Shown here piece by piece: positions 22,192 to 33,229 of a stretch of 64,000 nt of DNA. The notes under the pieces are model-generated. The model searched no databases. It worked only from the letters and a program-made list of their open reading frames with translations, and was not told where the DNA came from. Each line of letters opens with the position of its first letter. Position 1 is the stretch's first letter. The position numbers and the translations under genes are program-made. Source of the stretch: Anaeramoeba flamelloides (taxonomy: Eukaryota; Metamonada; Anaeramoebidae); contig JANTQA010000032.1 in NCBI GenBank assembly GCA_027625915.1, positions 13,036,001 to 13,100,000 on the forward strand. Direction: 5' to 3'.

Positions 22192-25100
22192 GTATGGATG
22201 TATTTAGATATATAAAAAATTATTATTTTAAACTCCAATTCAAAATTTTTAATACACCAAAATTCAATTTTTGAAAAAAAAATCTTATTTTATCAATTCA
22301 AGAAGAAATATCAAATTAGAACCATTCCATAATTGAAATGCTAACAATTGTTTATAAATTACAGTACTCACAAAACAAAAAATAAATAATTATTAATACA
22401 AATAAATCAAGGGATAGTTAAAAATTTTGGAGATGAGCAAAACAAAAAAATACATTTGTAAATTTGTTGAAATTCTATTAGGAATTATTGATCGATAAAA
22501 TGGTTAGATACCATCAACTAATTTTATTTGAGTTTTTCTGTTTTGAAGATCCCAACCTTAACATAATATCAATCAGTCGAAAAAATTATAGATTGAATGA
22601 AAAAGGTTAGGTAATTCCAAAAAATGAAATGAAAATAAAAAATAAAAGATGAAAAAATGATTTTAATATTTTTCAAAAAAATCAAAATTATTTCCAATTT
22701 CATAAAATTGTATTATTGTTATTGTTTGGACCGTTTTAACTGTGTGTAAAATTTTGAATTTTAGTTTATTTATTTATAAAAAAGGAAAAAGCGTAATCTA
22801 TAAATAATATTGTGTTTTCCCTTTTATTTTATTTTATTCTTCTTCGTTCTCTTTTCTAGTGTTCGGATTTAATAAACAAAATTTGTAGAGTTTTTCGAAT
22901 TTAAATTTAAATCCACTATCCCTAATAAAAAACTTTTTTTGTAACACCGTTATAACATTTTTATAACAAAATTAACACCATTATTCCAATTTTTTTATTA
23001 AAATTTTTTATAACACCTCAATAACATGTTATAAAATAATTTTATTAATAAAATCAAGATCTCATCTTTTTTATGTTTTATTTATTCTTGGCTTAAAAGT
23101 TTTTAAAAGTTAGGATATATTTTAAATTAAAAGTTATCCACTCCATATAAACAATCGATAAGTTCAGAATTTGTATCGTAAAAATTAACACTTTTACAAA
23201 AACTTTTCAAATAAATTTCTCAAACAACTTTCAATAACAAAAAGCGAAATTACAAATATTTTCCTAACTGTATAATAAAATCTTAAATCAATTTTTAAAA
23301 AATATACTCGAAAGTAAACATTAACAAAATTAATGAATTTTCTTTTTACTTTTCCTATTTTCATAACCTATTTAAAAGCCTAAGACAAAAAAATAATTTT
23401 CCAAATATGTTTAAGAGTTAATTATGATTTCCTTTGATGGTTCAATTAATAAAATTCAAATTCAAGAACCTTTCATTTTTTCATTTTCTTTCTTTTTTTT
23501 TAACTACTTTTTTCCTTTTTTTCTAACAAAAAAAAATCTGAGAAAAAACAAATCAACTTTTTTGTTCAAAGATAAAACTCAAATGATTTTTGTTTTAACA
23601 TTCCCCAAACCTTCAAGCCATTCCAGTGACATAATAATTCAATAAGTACCAAAACCACAAACGATCAGGTTCTTTTTTTTTTTTCAATTTCTTTTGCTAA
23701 TTTTTAATATTTTTTTTATTTCTTTTTTTTCGTTTAAAAAGACAGTACAGGTTCCTCAGCTGATTTTCAAAAATATGATACAATAACTTCTAAACAAAAA
23801 AATGGATTGCGGTGTAGATTGTTTTCCTATCTTTTATTCCAAAAAAGATCCCAAAGTTCAACGAATTCATTACATGTAATGCTTTAATAATGCTATTTTA
23901 TTTTTTTTAACCCAAAAAAAAAACACATGCTGGATAAAAAAGTTGATTTAGTAATGCTAGATAATATTAAAAGTAAGTATATCTCCTTTGGATCTTTTAA
24001 AAACTCAGTTTCTTCTTTTTTTTTTTTTTTTTTTTCACTTTTATCCATACAAACAAAGAACAATAAAACTTGCCCTGGTTAAAAAAAACTTTCAAACAAA
24101 AAAATATTAATGATTTTTAAAGATCTTCATCCCAATAGTTGAAAAGAAGACAATGTCTTTTAACGGGTGTTTAAAAGGCAAATCATTGAAACATTGAATC
24201 ACAAAAATTGAGTAGTTTTTATTTTTTTTTATTATTACTAATGAGTCAATTCAGTCACTTTAGAGTTTTCTTCTTTTAAAGCTAGTGACACAAGGTGTCA
24301 TGAAAAATATAAACTTCAGAATTCTTGTAAATAAACTAAAATTCCAAAATTTTGGACTCAGTTTAAATAATTGTAAGAATAACAGTATTACAATTTCCCT
24401 GAAATTTGGAAATAATTTTGATTTTACAAACTATTTCATTTTTTTGTCTTTTCTGTTTTGTTTTCATTCCCTTTTTTTTCTAGTTACGTAATCTGTTTCA
24501 TTAGATCTGGAATTTTTTTTATGATTGATAGAAGGTTAATGTTCAGTTTTGTTAAATAGAAAAAACACATACAATTGGTAGATGTATCTTATCATTTGAT
24601 CAATCAATAATTGTTGGATGAAAATTCAACAAATTCAGCAATACATTTTTTTTGATCCGCTCGTTTAATCATTTTGGACATCACAGAAACACCGATTTTT
24701 TTTTTTTCGTTTTATATTTTTTTCAATTATTTGGATAAAAATGAGTACATATAAAAAACATTAATACTAGGTTCATTTAAATGAGATGTAATAATATGTT
24801 TGAAAAAATATAATAAATTGAGATTTTTTTGTCTATTTTTGATTTTGGGTGATTCTGTGATGTTAAAATTTTTGGAATGGGGTTTCTGTGATTGAAAATC
24901 TATTAATTTTCTTGTAAGTGATTTATTTGAGCTAAAATATTGCTTTTTAATTACTTCACAAAATATATTTTTTTTCAAAAATGCTTGTTTATTGCAGAAA
25001 AGAAAATTAATCCCTATTCTTTTTTGGAAAGATTAAGAAGATGTGATTTAAATTCAGAGATCCAAGAAGTTGTTTTTTCGAAAGAAAAATGTAACCAAAA

Positions 25101-27090
25101 AAAAATTATATTAAAAATTTTACATTTCAGTATAAAAATTTTTTACATCATATTTCAGAGAAAGAATATAAATAGTTTAAAAAACAAATCACTTGAATAA
25201 AAAAAAATTGAAAATATTTTTGATTTTGAAATTGGAAAAGTATTAAAATTAAAATTTAAACTTTAAAAAAAAAACAGAACAAAAATTAATGATCTAAACT
25301 ATTTTTTGAAAGTTTTATTAAATTGGTAATTATCAATAATTAAGCATTATTATTGTTTTCAAAAAACGATATTATTAGAACTAAACGTATTTATTAATAT
25401 TTGACAAAACAATATAATTTTGTTTTCAGATCTCCATGTTAAAAATTAAATAAAAAATGCAAAATAAATCAATATCTGATAAGATTAATTTTAAATCTAT
25501 TTTAAAAACGAATTATTTTTTCTTAAAAAATTTCTTGTCTTTATTTTTTTTTCTTCTTCTATATATAAAGCAAATAGGATTTCAATAATTTAATCAAAAA
25601 AAAATTACAAAAATCACAAAATTTAATTTCTAATAGTATTGAAAAGTGGAAGAATCAATTTAATCACAACTTTTCAAAGGCACAAAAAAAAAAAACATTG
25701 ATAAATAAATTTAACTTATATATAAATTAACTTTAACCTATAAACACGTTCTTACTTGCTTTTTTTTTTCTTATTTTTTCCATACAAAACAATAAATTCC
25801 AACTATTCAAATGATTTTATTTTTCTTTTTTAAATCTTCTCTAATATAATTTATCTTCAGAGAATTTCATTATATGTTTACTTCTCTAAAAATAAAATCA
25901 AATCAGAATTTCATTTTATTATTGTAATTAAATTTTACAACATTATTATAACATGTTATAAAAGTAATTTTTTTCAAAAATAATATATTTTATAACGTTT
26001 TTAGAACATGTTATAAATTTTATATTATTTATATAACATGTTACAAATTATATAACACTGTTTATAACAACAAAAAATGTTATTAAATATTAAATTTTTT
26101 TATTTTTTTTTTATAACATGTTATAAAAGCTATTTTTAAATTTATATTATAAAATTTTATAACATTTTCAACTTTTATAACACCTTTACAACACGTTTAT
26201 AACATGTTCTAAAAAAATTTTTTTATTAGGGTATTTGGAATTTTTTTTTTATTTCAAAAAATTGATTAAAATCTTTTATTTTACTCTTGTCTTTCTAATT
26301 TAAAGAAAATATAGACATTTGGGGTTATCACAGCATTTCCATTTTAATTTTTCACACAACCCTGATAAAAAAAGTTTTTTATAACATTCTATAAATGTGT
26401 TGTAAAGGTGTTATAAACGATTAAAATGTTATAAAATTTTTTTTATTGTAATGTAAGGGAGGAGTTTAGAATTCCTATTGTTTACCCGAATTCCTAAACT
26501 TGAATTTAGAAATTGTATAATAGATTCAAACATAGTCTTATTATCTACTAGAGCTAATAAAGATATTGAATCCTTGTTTATTAATAATATTATAAATATT
26601 ATTATTATTTAAAATAAGTGAAAAATTGTTTTTTTCTAATTCAGAAATCCAGATTTTACGATTATTTTCATAGGCTGGGCAGTCGTTAGGTTTTCCAGAA
26701 TTTAAAAGAATGGAGTAAAATCAAAGATTTTACGCAATTCTTTTGAATCCTGGAAAACATAGACACGATCACCGAGAAAATGATCCAAATCTTCAATGAT
26801 ATCCAAATCTTTTTTTATTTTACACAATTAACAAAATTGTGATTTATTTTTGTTCATAAAATAAGAATATCTATTAAGATAATTTGTATAATTTCTTAAC
26901 TTTAGAATAGAAGTTGAACAAATGTTATAAAATTTTATAATAAACAAGCTTTATGACATAAATATTTGTTATAAAATGTGCTATAAAATTTGTTAACATG
27001 TTATAAAATGTTATAAGGATATTTTTTTAAAAAATATGGAAAAAATCATGATATAAAAGGGAATTTTGTTTTAAAAATATTATATAGATG

Positions 27091-27125
<35 letters not shown>

Positions 27126-30100
27126 AACTCTAACTTTTTATTTCTAAAAATTACAAGTATATAATTCTTGACAATTGCTGATAAGTAAGTAATTAGAACA
27201 CTAAAAAGTTTAGGGTAGTACTGTAGACACAGTGGAAATATTTTGGGAAATCCTTAGTTTATTAGTCAAAGTTTGAAAATTTTCTGATCTTCTAAATTTG
27301 GAATTGATATTTGAGTAAAATAGGAAGCATTTTCCGAATAAATTAGACTTTAAAAATGTTATTTAAAGTTATTTTAGAAGATTTTAACCAATTTTTTTGC
27401 AACGTTGTTAATCTCATAAATCCCAAAAAGATCGCTGCGCTCAAGTAATTACAACATTGGAAAATTAATTTGGTTCAATGAACAATTTTATTTGATCAAT
27501 AGGCTACAAAAAAAAAAGTCCATTCAATTTTCTCTCGTAAAGGTTGAAAATTGAATTAATTCTCTTTCTTTATTTATAAACAATGCCTAAAATCCAAGAT
27601 AATTTTTGGTTTTGATTCAAAAGAAATCAATGTCATTTTTAAAAAAATTAAAAAACATTTGAACTCTTTTTTTCTTTGAAAAAAGGAGAAAAGAGAACAC
27701 TAATAGAAGAATTTCAAAAAGGTGAAAAAAAGATATTTACAAATTTTTGAAATTAAAAAAACAAAAAATCATTTTTTTTTGTTATATCAAGTCAAGAATT
27801 TTACGACGAATGATCAAAATCAGTCACTGTTAAGAACACATAATAAATGCATGTTTTTGTGTTTGATCACCTTCGGGTGCTTCTTAACAATGGTGAAATA
27901 AAAGGGGGGATAGAGACTATTGAAAAGTTGGTACGATCTAGTTTGTCTATCTGGGATTTTAAACCAAGTTTTATCTCCAATGGAGAAAATGTAAAATTTT
28001 AACTTCAATGCTTTCGATAACTCCATTGGGAGAAAAAGATCTTTTGAAGAGCAAGGTATTCAAAGGGCCATTAAAAACAATAACAAATTGGTTTTTTGTT
28101 TGTTTTAGTTTGTTTGCTTTGTGTATTGTCTTGTTGTGTGGAGTTAGAAGTTTTTCCTGGGTTCCAAAAATAAATAGCATCAGATATTGTTATATTTGTT
28201 CAAAAATCACCAGTTATAATTCCTCGTTTTGGATCCGCTTCCAGACTCAAAATAATGATATTGTTCTCATGCAAAGATGGATATTAATCATCTTTCTTCG
28301 AACTCCTCAATATCATCCTATGTCACTTCGAACAAGACCATATTTCTCGTTCTTCCAAGGCCAAACTCGTAACATAACAAAGTGATTGTTTCCAAATCGA
28401 ACCAATAAACAACGTTATTAAAAATTTTTTTCTTAGGGAAAAATTATTTTTCACAAAAACAATAATATTTTTGAAGTGTGGATTAACAAAAATATAAAAT
28501 ATAAAAATTGATTTCTTACAAAGTTGGCAACAATAAAAAATTATCCACTTTCAATCCTTGTTCACAATTTATTTTTTTTTGTATTTTATCGTTGTTGCCA
28601 AAAATGTTATCAATGTGAATAAAGTTTTGAAGAAAATCATGAAAATAACAATGAAAAATAAAATTTTAGATTTTTTAAAATACATTATATAATCAGAATA
28701 CTGGTGATCAAAAAAATTTGTTCACAGCAATTTCACAACTTTATTTATTTTGTGATTCAATACCCCAAAATGTTACAGTTTTTGTGATCCATTTTCAAAA
28801 AAGAGATCCCAAAATATATGATACTGAAACTCCAAACAAAAATAAATAATTATTATCCACATGTCATCATACTCATGTAAATAACAAAAAATTGTAGTTT
28901 CTTTGTTAATTTATGAAATTTTCTTTTTCAAATTTTTGTGAACAAAAGAATCAACGGTTCAGACAAATTTGGAAATGCTGTAACTATTATGAAAAAAATA
29001 GTGAAACGCATTTTTTTAATTGTAAACCTTAATAGAATCACAGAAACCTGAAAATGAAAAATAAGATCAATTAATAAAAGTAAAAATTGAGTAATTAATG
29101 AAAAAATAAAGGAATTAAACACAAATAAACAGTTTTTTTGAATACTATTTTTTAATTATGGTTTTTCCTTGATTGATCTATTATTAAAAATTTATTGAAA
29201 AAATTACCTATTCTTAAATATTAAAGATAAATTACTTATCATTTTGGATATAAGCCGATCTAAATTATATTTGTTGGATTGATTGAAAATAATATAATGG
29301 ATTATTCTTTGAAATTAATTTTTTACTTCTTTTAATGGAATTAACTTTTCATTTTTAGACGATTGTGATTTCAAAATTCTAATTTTGTATTGTATAAATT
29401 GGGAGGGTTTTAAAACTCAAATGTTTTTTAAGTTTTAATTTTTTAATTTGAGGAATTATCTCTAACCACAAATAGTATTTTGGAATTATTTTGTGATTTA
29501 TGTAATTTCTGTATGAAATACCTTTATTTTTGGATTTTTTTGTACTGGTATTTGAATAATAAATGGTACATAATTTTCACTTCATTTTCCTCTTATACGA
29601 ACTAATAAATTTCAAAGAAATAGGTCTGAATTTGTGATATTTGTTTTATTCAATATTTTGGAAGACTGTGTGTTTGGGAGAAATAAAAATCCTAATTGAA
29701 TGATTCTGAAGAATTTAAAAAAAGCAAGAACGAGATGAAAATATTTCCCATTTAAATTCCAAACACCAGTCGAAGGTTATTTTTTTCTGTGGTTTTTGGT
29801 TTGTAAATGAGATATAAAAAAACGTGAAATTAAAGAAACTTACACTTTCATTCATTCCCCAACCCTTGATGTCTCCATTTTTATATTTAGCAAATACATG
29901 ATGTCCTGATCCTTCAAATAATTTTAGAACATTATTTTGGATTCTGGTTGGCTTTATAGAAGAGTAATTCTTTCCATTTGCTAATTCTCCATAAAAACCA
30001 TTTCTTTGAGATTTTATTTTGAAAGGATTAAAAAATTTGGTTTGATAATCAATAAAAGGAAGAAAAATAAACAAAAGGAAAAAAATAAAAAATAAAAAGA

Positions 30101-30763
30101 AAAGAATAACAAACCCAAAACTATAAAGTACACCACCCTCAATAAGAACATAAGAGGTTGAGTGAATTACATTTACTTCTAGAACCTTTTTAGAGGCAAA
30201 AAATTTTAAAAGTTTAGGTTGCTCTAAAGGTAATTTCTCCCCATGACCTAATTGACCAACAGCACCTTTTGGAATATATAAAGTTTCAAATAAGTAGGTT
30301 TGTTTGGTTTGTTGTTTTTTTTAAAAAAAAAAGATATTTTTTTTCTTCTTTGAATCTTTTCTTTGTTTTGTTGCATTTTAAATATGATTCTGATTCCACA
30401 AAAATAAAAAAAAAATGGAAAAGAAAGGAAAGAAAGAAAGAAAGAAAGAAAATTACCTGATCCCCATGTGTACACATTATTATTTTCAGAAAGAGCAATA
30501 AAATGTGCGTTTCCTGATTTAAAATCAAGAATTCTCTCTGTGTCAAACCCAACAAGACTTGTTTCATCAGGAGACTCTGCAGCGAATATTGTGAATAGCT
30601 TTCCATTTTCTGTAAGGAACACAGTTGTTGTCCTCGTTGATATAACTGTTTTGACTCTTTCTGGAGGACACATTTCAATTTCGTGAAGATCCTGAACTTC
30701 ACGAATTTTTTTAACTCCTAAAAGCCCTTTGTGGTTGTCTCCAAATGAAAACCAATAAGCCAT
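20413..30763 (-). CDS. RCC1-type seven-bladed propeller with C-terminal coiled coil
   Basis: Four exons on the minus strand join in frame: 30763-30457, 30265-30115, 30003-29844 and 22035-20413 (2241 nt, 746 residues plus TAA). Successive RCC1 blades are visible: WFSFGDN, LFTIFAAE, VYTWGSG|AVGQLGHG, LYSFGNGFYGELANG, IKGWGMNES|GQLGNS, IFSTGMH and LFGFGSK, with a closing strand YSCFLKI. That is a full seven-blade count. The exon 3 donor (GTAAGT) and the exon 4 acceptor (ATTAG at 22037-22036) are both phase 0 and rebuild the RCC1 signature GMNES-GQLGN exactly across a 7808-nt intron. The part before the propeller's end looks complete from the first Met. The C-terminal half has poly-Asn and Thr/Ser repeats, then Lys/Glu/Gln-rich coiled coils. 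RCC1 propellers bind or activate small GTPases or serve as scaffolds. The partner here is unknown. Confidence 0.86.
22106..22192. repeat. (TA)n and (GATA)n microsatellite
   Basis: An AT dinucleotide run passes into about 16 GATA/TAGA units. It lies in the large RCC1 intron, about 70 bp from the acceptor side of exon 4. Confidence 0.95.
22918..23045. repeat. Palindromic ATAACATGTTAT repeat family K, copy 1
   Basis: Begins CCCTAATAAAAAACTTTTTT and holds several TAACACC/TTATAACA units ending in ATAACATGTTATAAA. Related clusters lie at 25930-26228, 26384-26460 and 26920-27070, all in the RCC1 intron. Confidence 0.6.
24335..24880 (+). repeat. Dispersed repeat family I, copy 2 (in RCC1 intron)
   Basis: Direct-orientation partner of 12320-12830. 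It retains TTAGATCTGGAATTTT, GATTGATAGAAGGTTAATG, TTATTTGGATAAAAAT and the GAATGGGGTTT tail. The frames at 24285-24491 and 24727-25200 overlap or border it and are not preserved in copy 1. Confidence 0.65.
25930..26228. repeat. Palindromic ATAACATGTTAT repeat family K, copy 2
   Basis: The densest cluster. At least six near-copies of the 15-bp palindrome core ATAACATGTTATAAA are spaced at 30-60 bp, and the unit ends TTTTTTTATTAGGG, the inverse of the CCCTAATAAAAA start of copy 1. This suggests a small element with CCCTAATAAAA termini and internal palindromes. Confidence 0.65.
26384..26460. repeat. Palindromic repeat family K, copy 3 (short)
   Basis: Starts CCCTGATAAAAAAAG and ends TTTTTTTTATTGTAATGTAAGGG, with TATAACATTCTATAAA and GGTGTTATAAA between. 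It appears to be a complete short form with inverted ends. Confidence 0.55.
26686..26763. repeat. Near-perfect hairpin, CTGGAAAA family
   Basis: Two arms of about 31 nt face each other around a 3-nt loop: TTTTCCAGAATTTAAAAGAA with GGAGTAAAATC, then GATTTTACGCAATTCTTTTG with AATCCTGGAAAA. It is the best-preserved member of the hairpin family also found at 1065-1205, 11840-12180 and 13340-13405. Confidence 0.75.
26920..27070. repeat. Palindromic repeat family K, copy 4
   Basis: Repeated ATGTTATAAAATTT and TAACATGTTATAAAATG units, degraded at both ends. A pure (AT)n run follows at 27092-27122. Confidence 0.5.
27092..27122. repeat. (AT)n microsatellite
   Basis: Uninterrupted AT dinucleotides in the RCC1 intron. 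Confidence 0.95.
27820..28417 (-). pseudogene. Decayed WD40-repeat gene fragment inside the RCC1 intron
   Basis: On the minus strand one frame reads LCYVTSLALEEREIWSCSK, then HRMILRSS, then LHENNIIILSLEADPKRG followed by IITGDF-stop-TNITISDAIYFWNP. This follows WD40 order: HxxxI, a GD turn, then the I-x-I strand. Three stop codons interrupt the frame. After a frame change a further repeat-like part reads NGVIESIEVK and KFYIFSIGDKTWFKIPDRQT. The stretch is visibly less A+T-rich than its surroundings. It is best read as a broken host gene copy in the intron. Overlapping frames on both strands (28008-28385 plus, 27971-28180 minus) give nothing family-like. No intact WD40 parent is in the window. 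Confidence 0.5.
28981..29360 (+). mobile_element. Family P inverted-repeat element, copy 1 (degraded)
   Basis: Its left end, TAACTATTATG then AATAGTGAAACGCATTTT, matches the terminal repeat of 36708-37109. The following GAAAATGAAAAATAAGATCAA segment also matches. An internal segment at about 29265-29300 matches the other copy only in inverse orientation. The right end is too diverged to fix. Confidence 0.5.
29545..29770 (+). repeat. Dispersed repeat family N, copy 2
   Basis: Partner of 17365-17540. It sits about 75 bp inside the 7.8-kb RCC1 intron, next to the exon 3 donor. Confidence 0.5.
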
Positions 30764-31199
30764 TTAATTCGTTATTCAAAAAAATCGGAAATAAAAGAAG
30801 TAATTGTTAAAAAATAAAAAATGACTATTTTCACAAGAGAAAGTTTGAAAATCAGTCATATTTTCAGACCAAAATAGTTACCAATAATATATGACATTAT
30901 ATAATAATTGTCTAGTTCTGAAGGATAATATTGTGTCTTCATAAAATAGTTTTTTAACCAATTTTATTATTAAATCCAAACTTTTAAAAAAATAATAAGG
31001 GTTATTAAGTTAGCGACTTATCTTTTGATGATTTAAAAATTGAATGATTGAAATCAATCCACAACTTAATGGTGGCTTTTTCAATTCAGAAAAAAAAGTG
31101 CAATAACGATTATTTGCCTTATAACAGCAATAAGTATTAGAACATAATAATCCTTTTTTTTAAAGTTTAAATAATTCTTCATCACATTTAGCGACTCTG

Positions 31200-32010
31200 T
31201 TTTAAAATTACCAAATCGTCTTATGACATATTTTAATCAAATCTCATTTCAATTTTGAAGTCATGGATCATCGAAAAATTCTCCAATTTGGATCACAAAA
31301 TCGTTTTATGTGTATTTTTAATGAAAAATGAACAATAAATTATTAGATTCGTAAACTCCAAAAACTTGTTGAGGAAGTGAAAATAAAAAAAAGAAAAATA
31401 ATCACTAATTTTGAGTTTGCAAAATGAAGATCATACTGTAGTCAAAATAAATCCTACAAAATAATTTAATGCGTTTTTCAAAATAAAAAGCGTGTTTTTT
31501 TGTTATAGAAGACCTATACATTAACCAATCAAAGAAACCAATAATAAACCCTAAAAAAATATGTAATTGGTTTCTTAAAGTTTTATTATTTTAAAAGAAA
31601 TTCGAAAAATGAAGGATCAAATTACAAAATTTATCTCAAGAAATAGAGTAAATTTTTGATGAAATTTTTAATTTATCAAAATAAAAATAAAATTCAAAAA
31701 AATTGTGAATTATGGAAAATTTTCATCTTTTTGCATGAATAATTTAAATTTTACTGAAAATAACCAGACCTTTACTATCAAAAAGGATTTGAACTTAGGT
31801 ATAAAAGTGGTATTAGATTGGATGTTGCCTTGAAACAAGAAGAAAAAAAAAGCACGGATAATATTTTGAAACACGGATTATAGTCTTTGTGCACGCTTTA
31901 TTTTGATCACTGTATCAAACATTCTGAATAAACAACTCTTAACTCTTAAAGATCGAATTTTCGATGAATTTTGATCATTGGGTTACTTTGGTTGTTCCTT
32001 TGTATTCAAA
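31200..32010 (+). repeat. Repeat family O, copy 1, interrupted by a family C element
   Basis: The flanks of 31434-31914 together match, in inverse orientation, the uninterrupted stretch at about 58085-58420. Landmarks are AATTCTCCAATTTGGATC on the left side, and CTGAATAAACAACT, TTTTGATCATTGGGTTACTTT on the right side. Confidence 0.6.
31434..31914 (-). mobile_element. Family C mariner-like element, copy 2, nested in family O
   Basis: About 481 bp with ends TACTGTAGTCAAAATAA and, on the other side reverse-complemented, TACAGTGATCAAAATAA. The latter is identical to the left end of 16506-16978. It is the inverted partner of that copy, including the internal ATAATCCGTG boxes and a GGTTATCAATT-like middle. 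It interrupts a family O repeat whose uninterrupted relative is at about 58085-58420. Confidence 0.75.
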
Positions 32011-33229
32011 AATCAGAACAAATCTAATAAATGAATTGTAATTTTCTTTTTGGTTTTTTTTCTCTTTGATTTTTTTTTGTTTTTTTTTTCTCTTTGTTTA
32101 ATTTTGGATTGAAGTTCTACAGAATTTTTTCAAGGATATTTTTTACTCTCTTTGATTTTTATATTTTTCTTACAAAACACACTGAACATTTTGTTTTATT
32201 ATTGTGTGTCGATTTTTTTTTTTTGGATTATTTCAGGGAAAACACATGTATTAGTTACAAGAGAAATTGAGTTCTGATTTTGTGTGAAAGGTACTGAAAA
32301 ATTTTTTTATCCAAGATCTAATGAAAATAAAAATGTTCAAAAACAAGTTAGTTTTTTTTTATTTATTGAAAAAAAAAAAATCAAGAATCTTGTTATTTTA
32401 AATTTGTTGAGAAATTCAATATTTTTTCTAAAATAATTTGTTTTTTTTTTTACAAATACAATCTTCTTTCATTGAGGAAATCAGCTTATAGTTCTATTTT
32501 ATTAATCATTTCTTAGAGACCTTTGGATTATGGAAAATTATTACAAATTGTATTCAACGGTTTTATATTTTAATTTTAAACTTCTTCTGAGCAGATGATA
32601 ACCCCTTAAGAAAATAATAATTTAATTGCCATTTTTTTTTGAGAAATAATACACATTTTGAAAAATTCAGATTTATTGTTGTTTGGATCTCAAAAATATT
32701 TTTTTTTTGGATCTCTATCTCAAAAAAGATCACATTTTAGTTACAAATAATTTAAAAAATATTAATTAATTTGTGAAATTAATGAAATTAAAATTGTTTT
32801 TAATATAATATAGGTGATTAATAACGTGTTTGAAGGAACATAACATTTTTATTTTTTATTCTTTTTTTTCCAAAATTTTGTTAAATATTTTTTGAATAGT
32901 TAAGAAATATTTTCAAAAATGGAAAAAAGGTAAAAGGTAAGTAAAATTATTATCTTATTTGTTGTTTTAAAATAACAATTTTATTTTTTTTTAATTTTTC
33001 AGTGTTTTTGTGTAAAATTAAAATAAAAATGTACTCCTTTATTTTGATCAATTAAAATTTTTATTGTTAATTGTAAAATAAAATGTTCACTTTTTCATCC
33101 ATCTTTCCAAAAAAAAAACACAAAATTGAAATTAAAATAAATTAAAGTACAAAATTCTAAAAATGGAAATAATAATTTAAAAAGATTTATAGAATTAAAA
33201 ATTTGAAATTATACATTGTTTTATAAAAT

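Noticed and set aside
23424-24030. Possible small gene: MISFDGSINKIQIQEP, then an open stretch DSTGSSADFQKYDTITSKQ near 23741-23800
   Set aside because: No phase-compatible splice joins the pieces, no family resemblance was found, and part of it resembles sequence near 28790-28840, so it is probably repeat-derived and intronic.
28008-28385. 125-codon open frame on the plus strand with a hydrophobic segment
   Set aside because: It overlaps a minus-strand stretch with WD40-like motifs, and its own composition resembles no family. It is treated as a shadow.
28080-28417. A non-standard code reading TGA as an amino acid, suggested by TGA codons in the WD40-like frame
   Set aside because: A TAA also interrupts that frame and a frame change follows, while all clear genes in the window read through without internal stops under the standard code.
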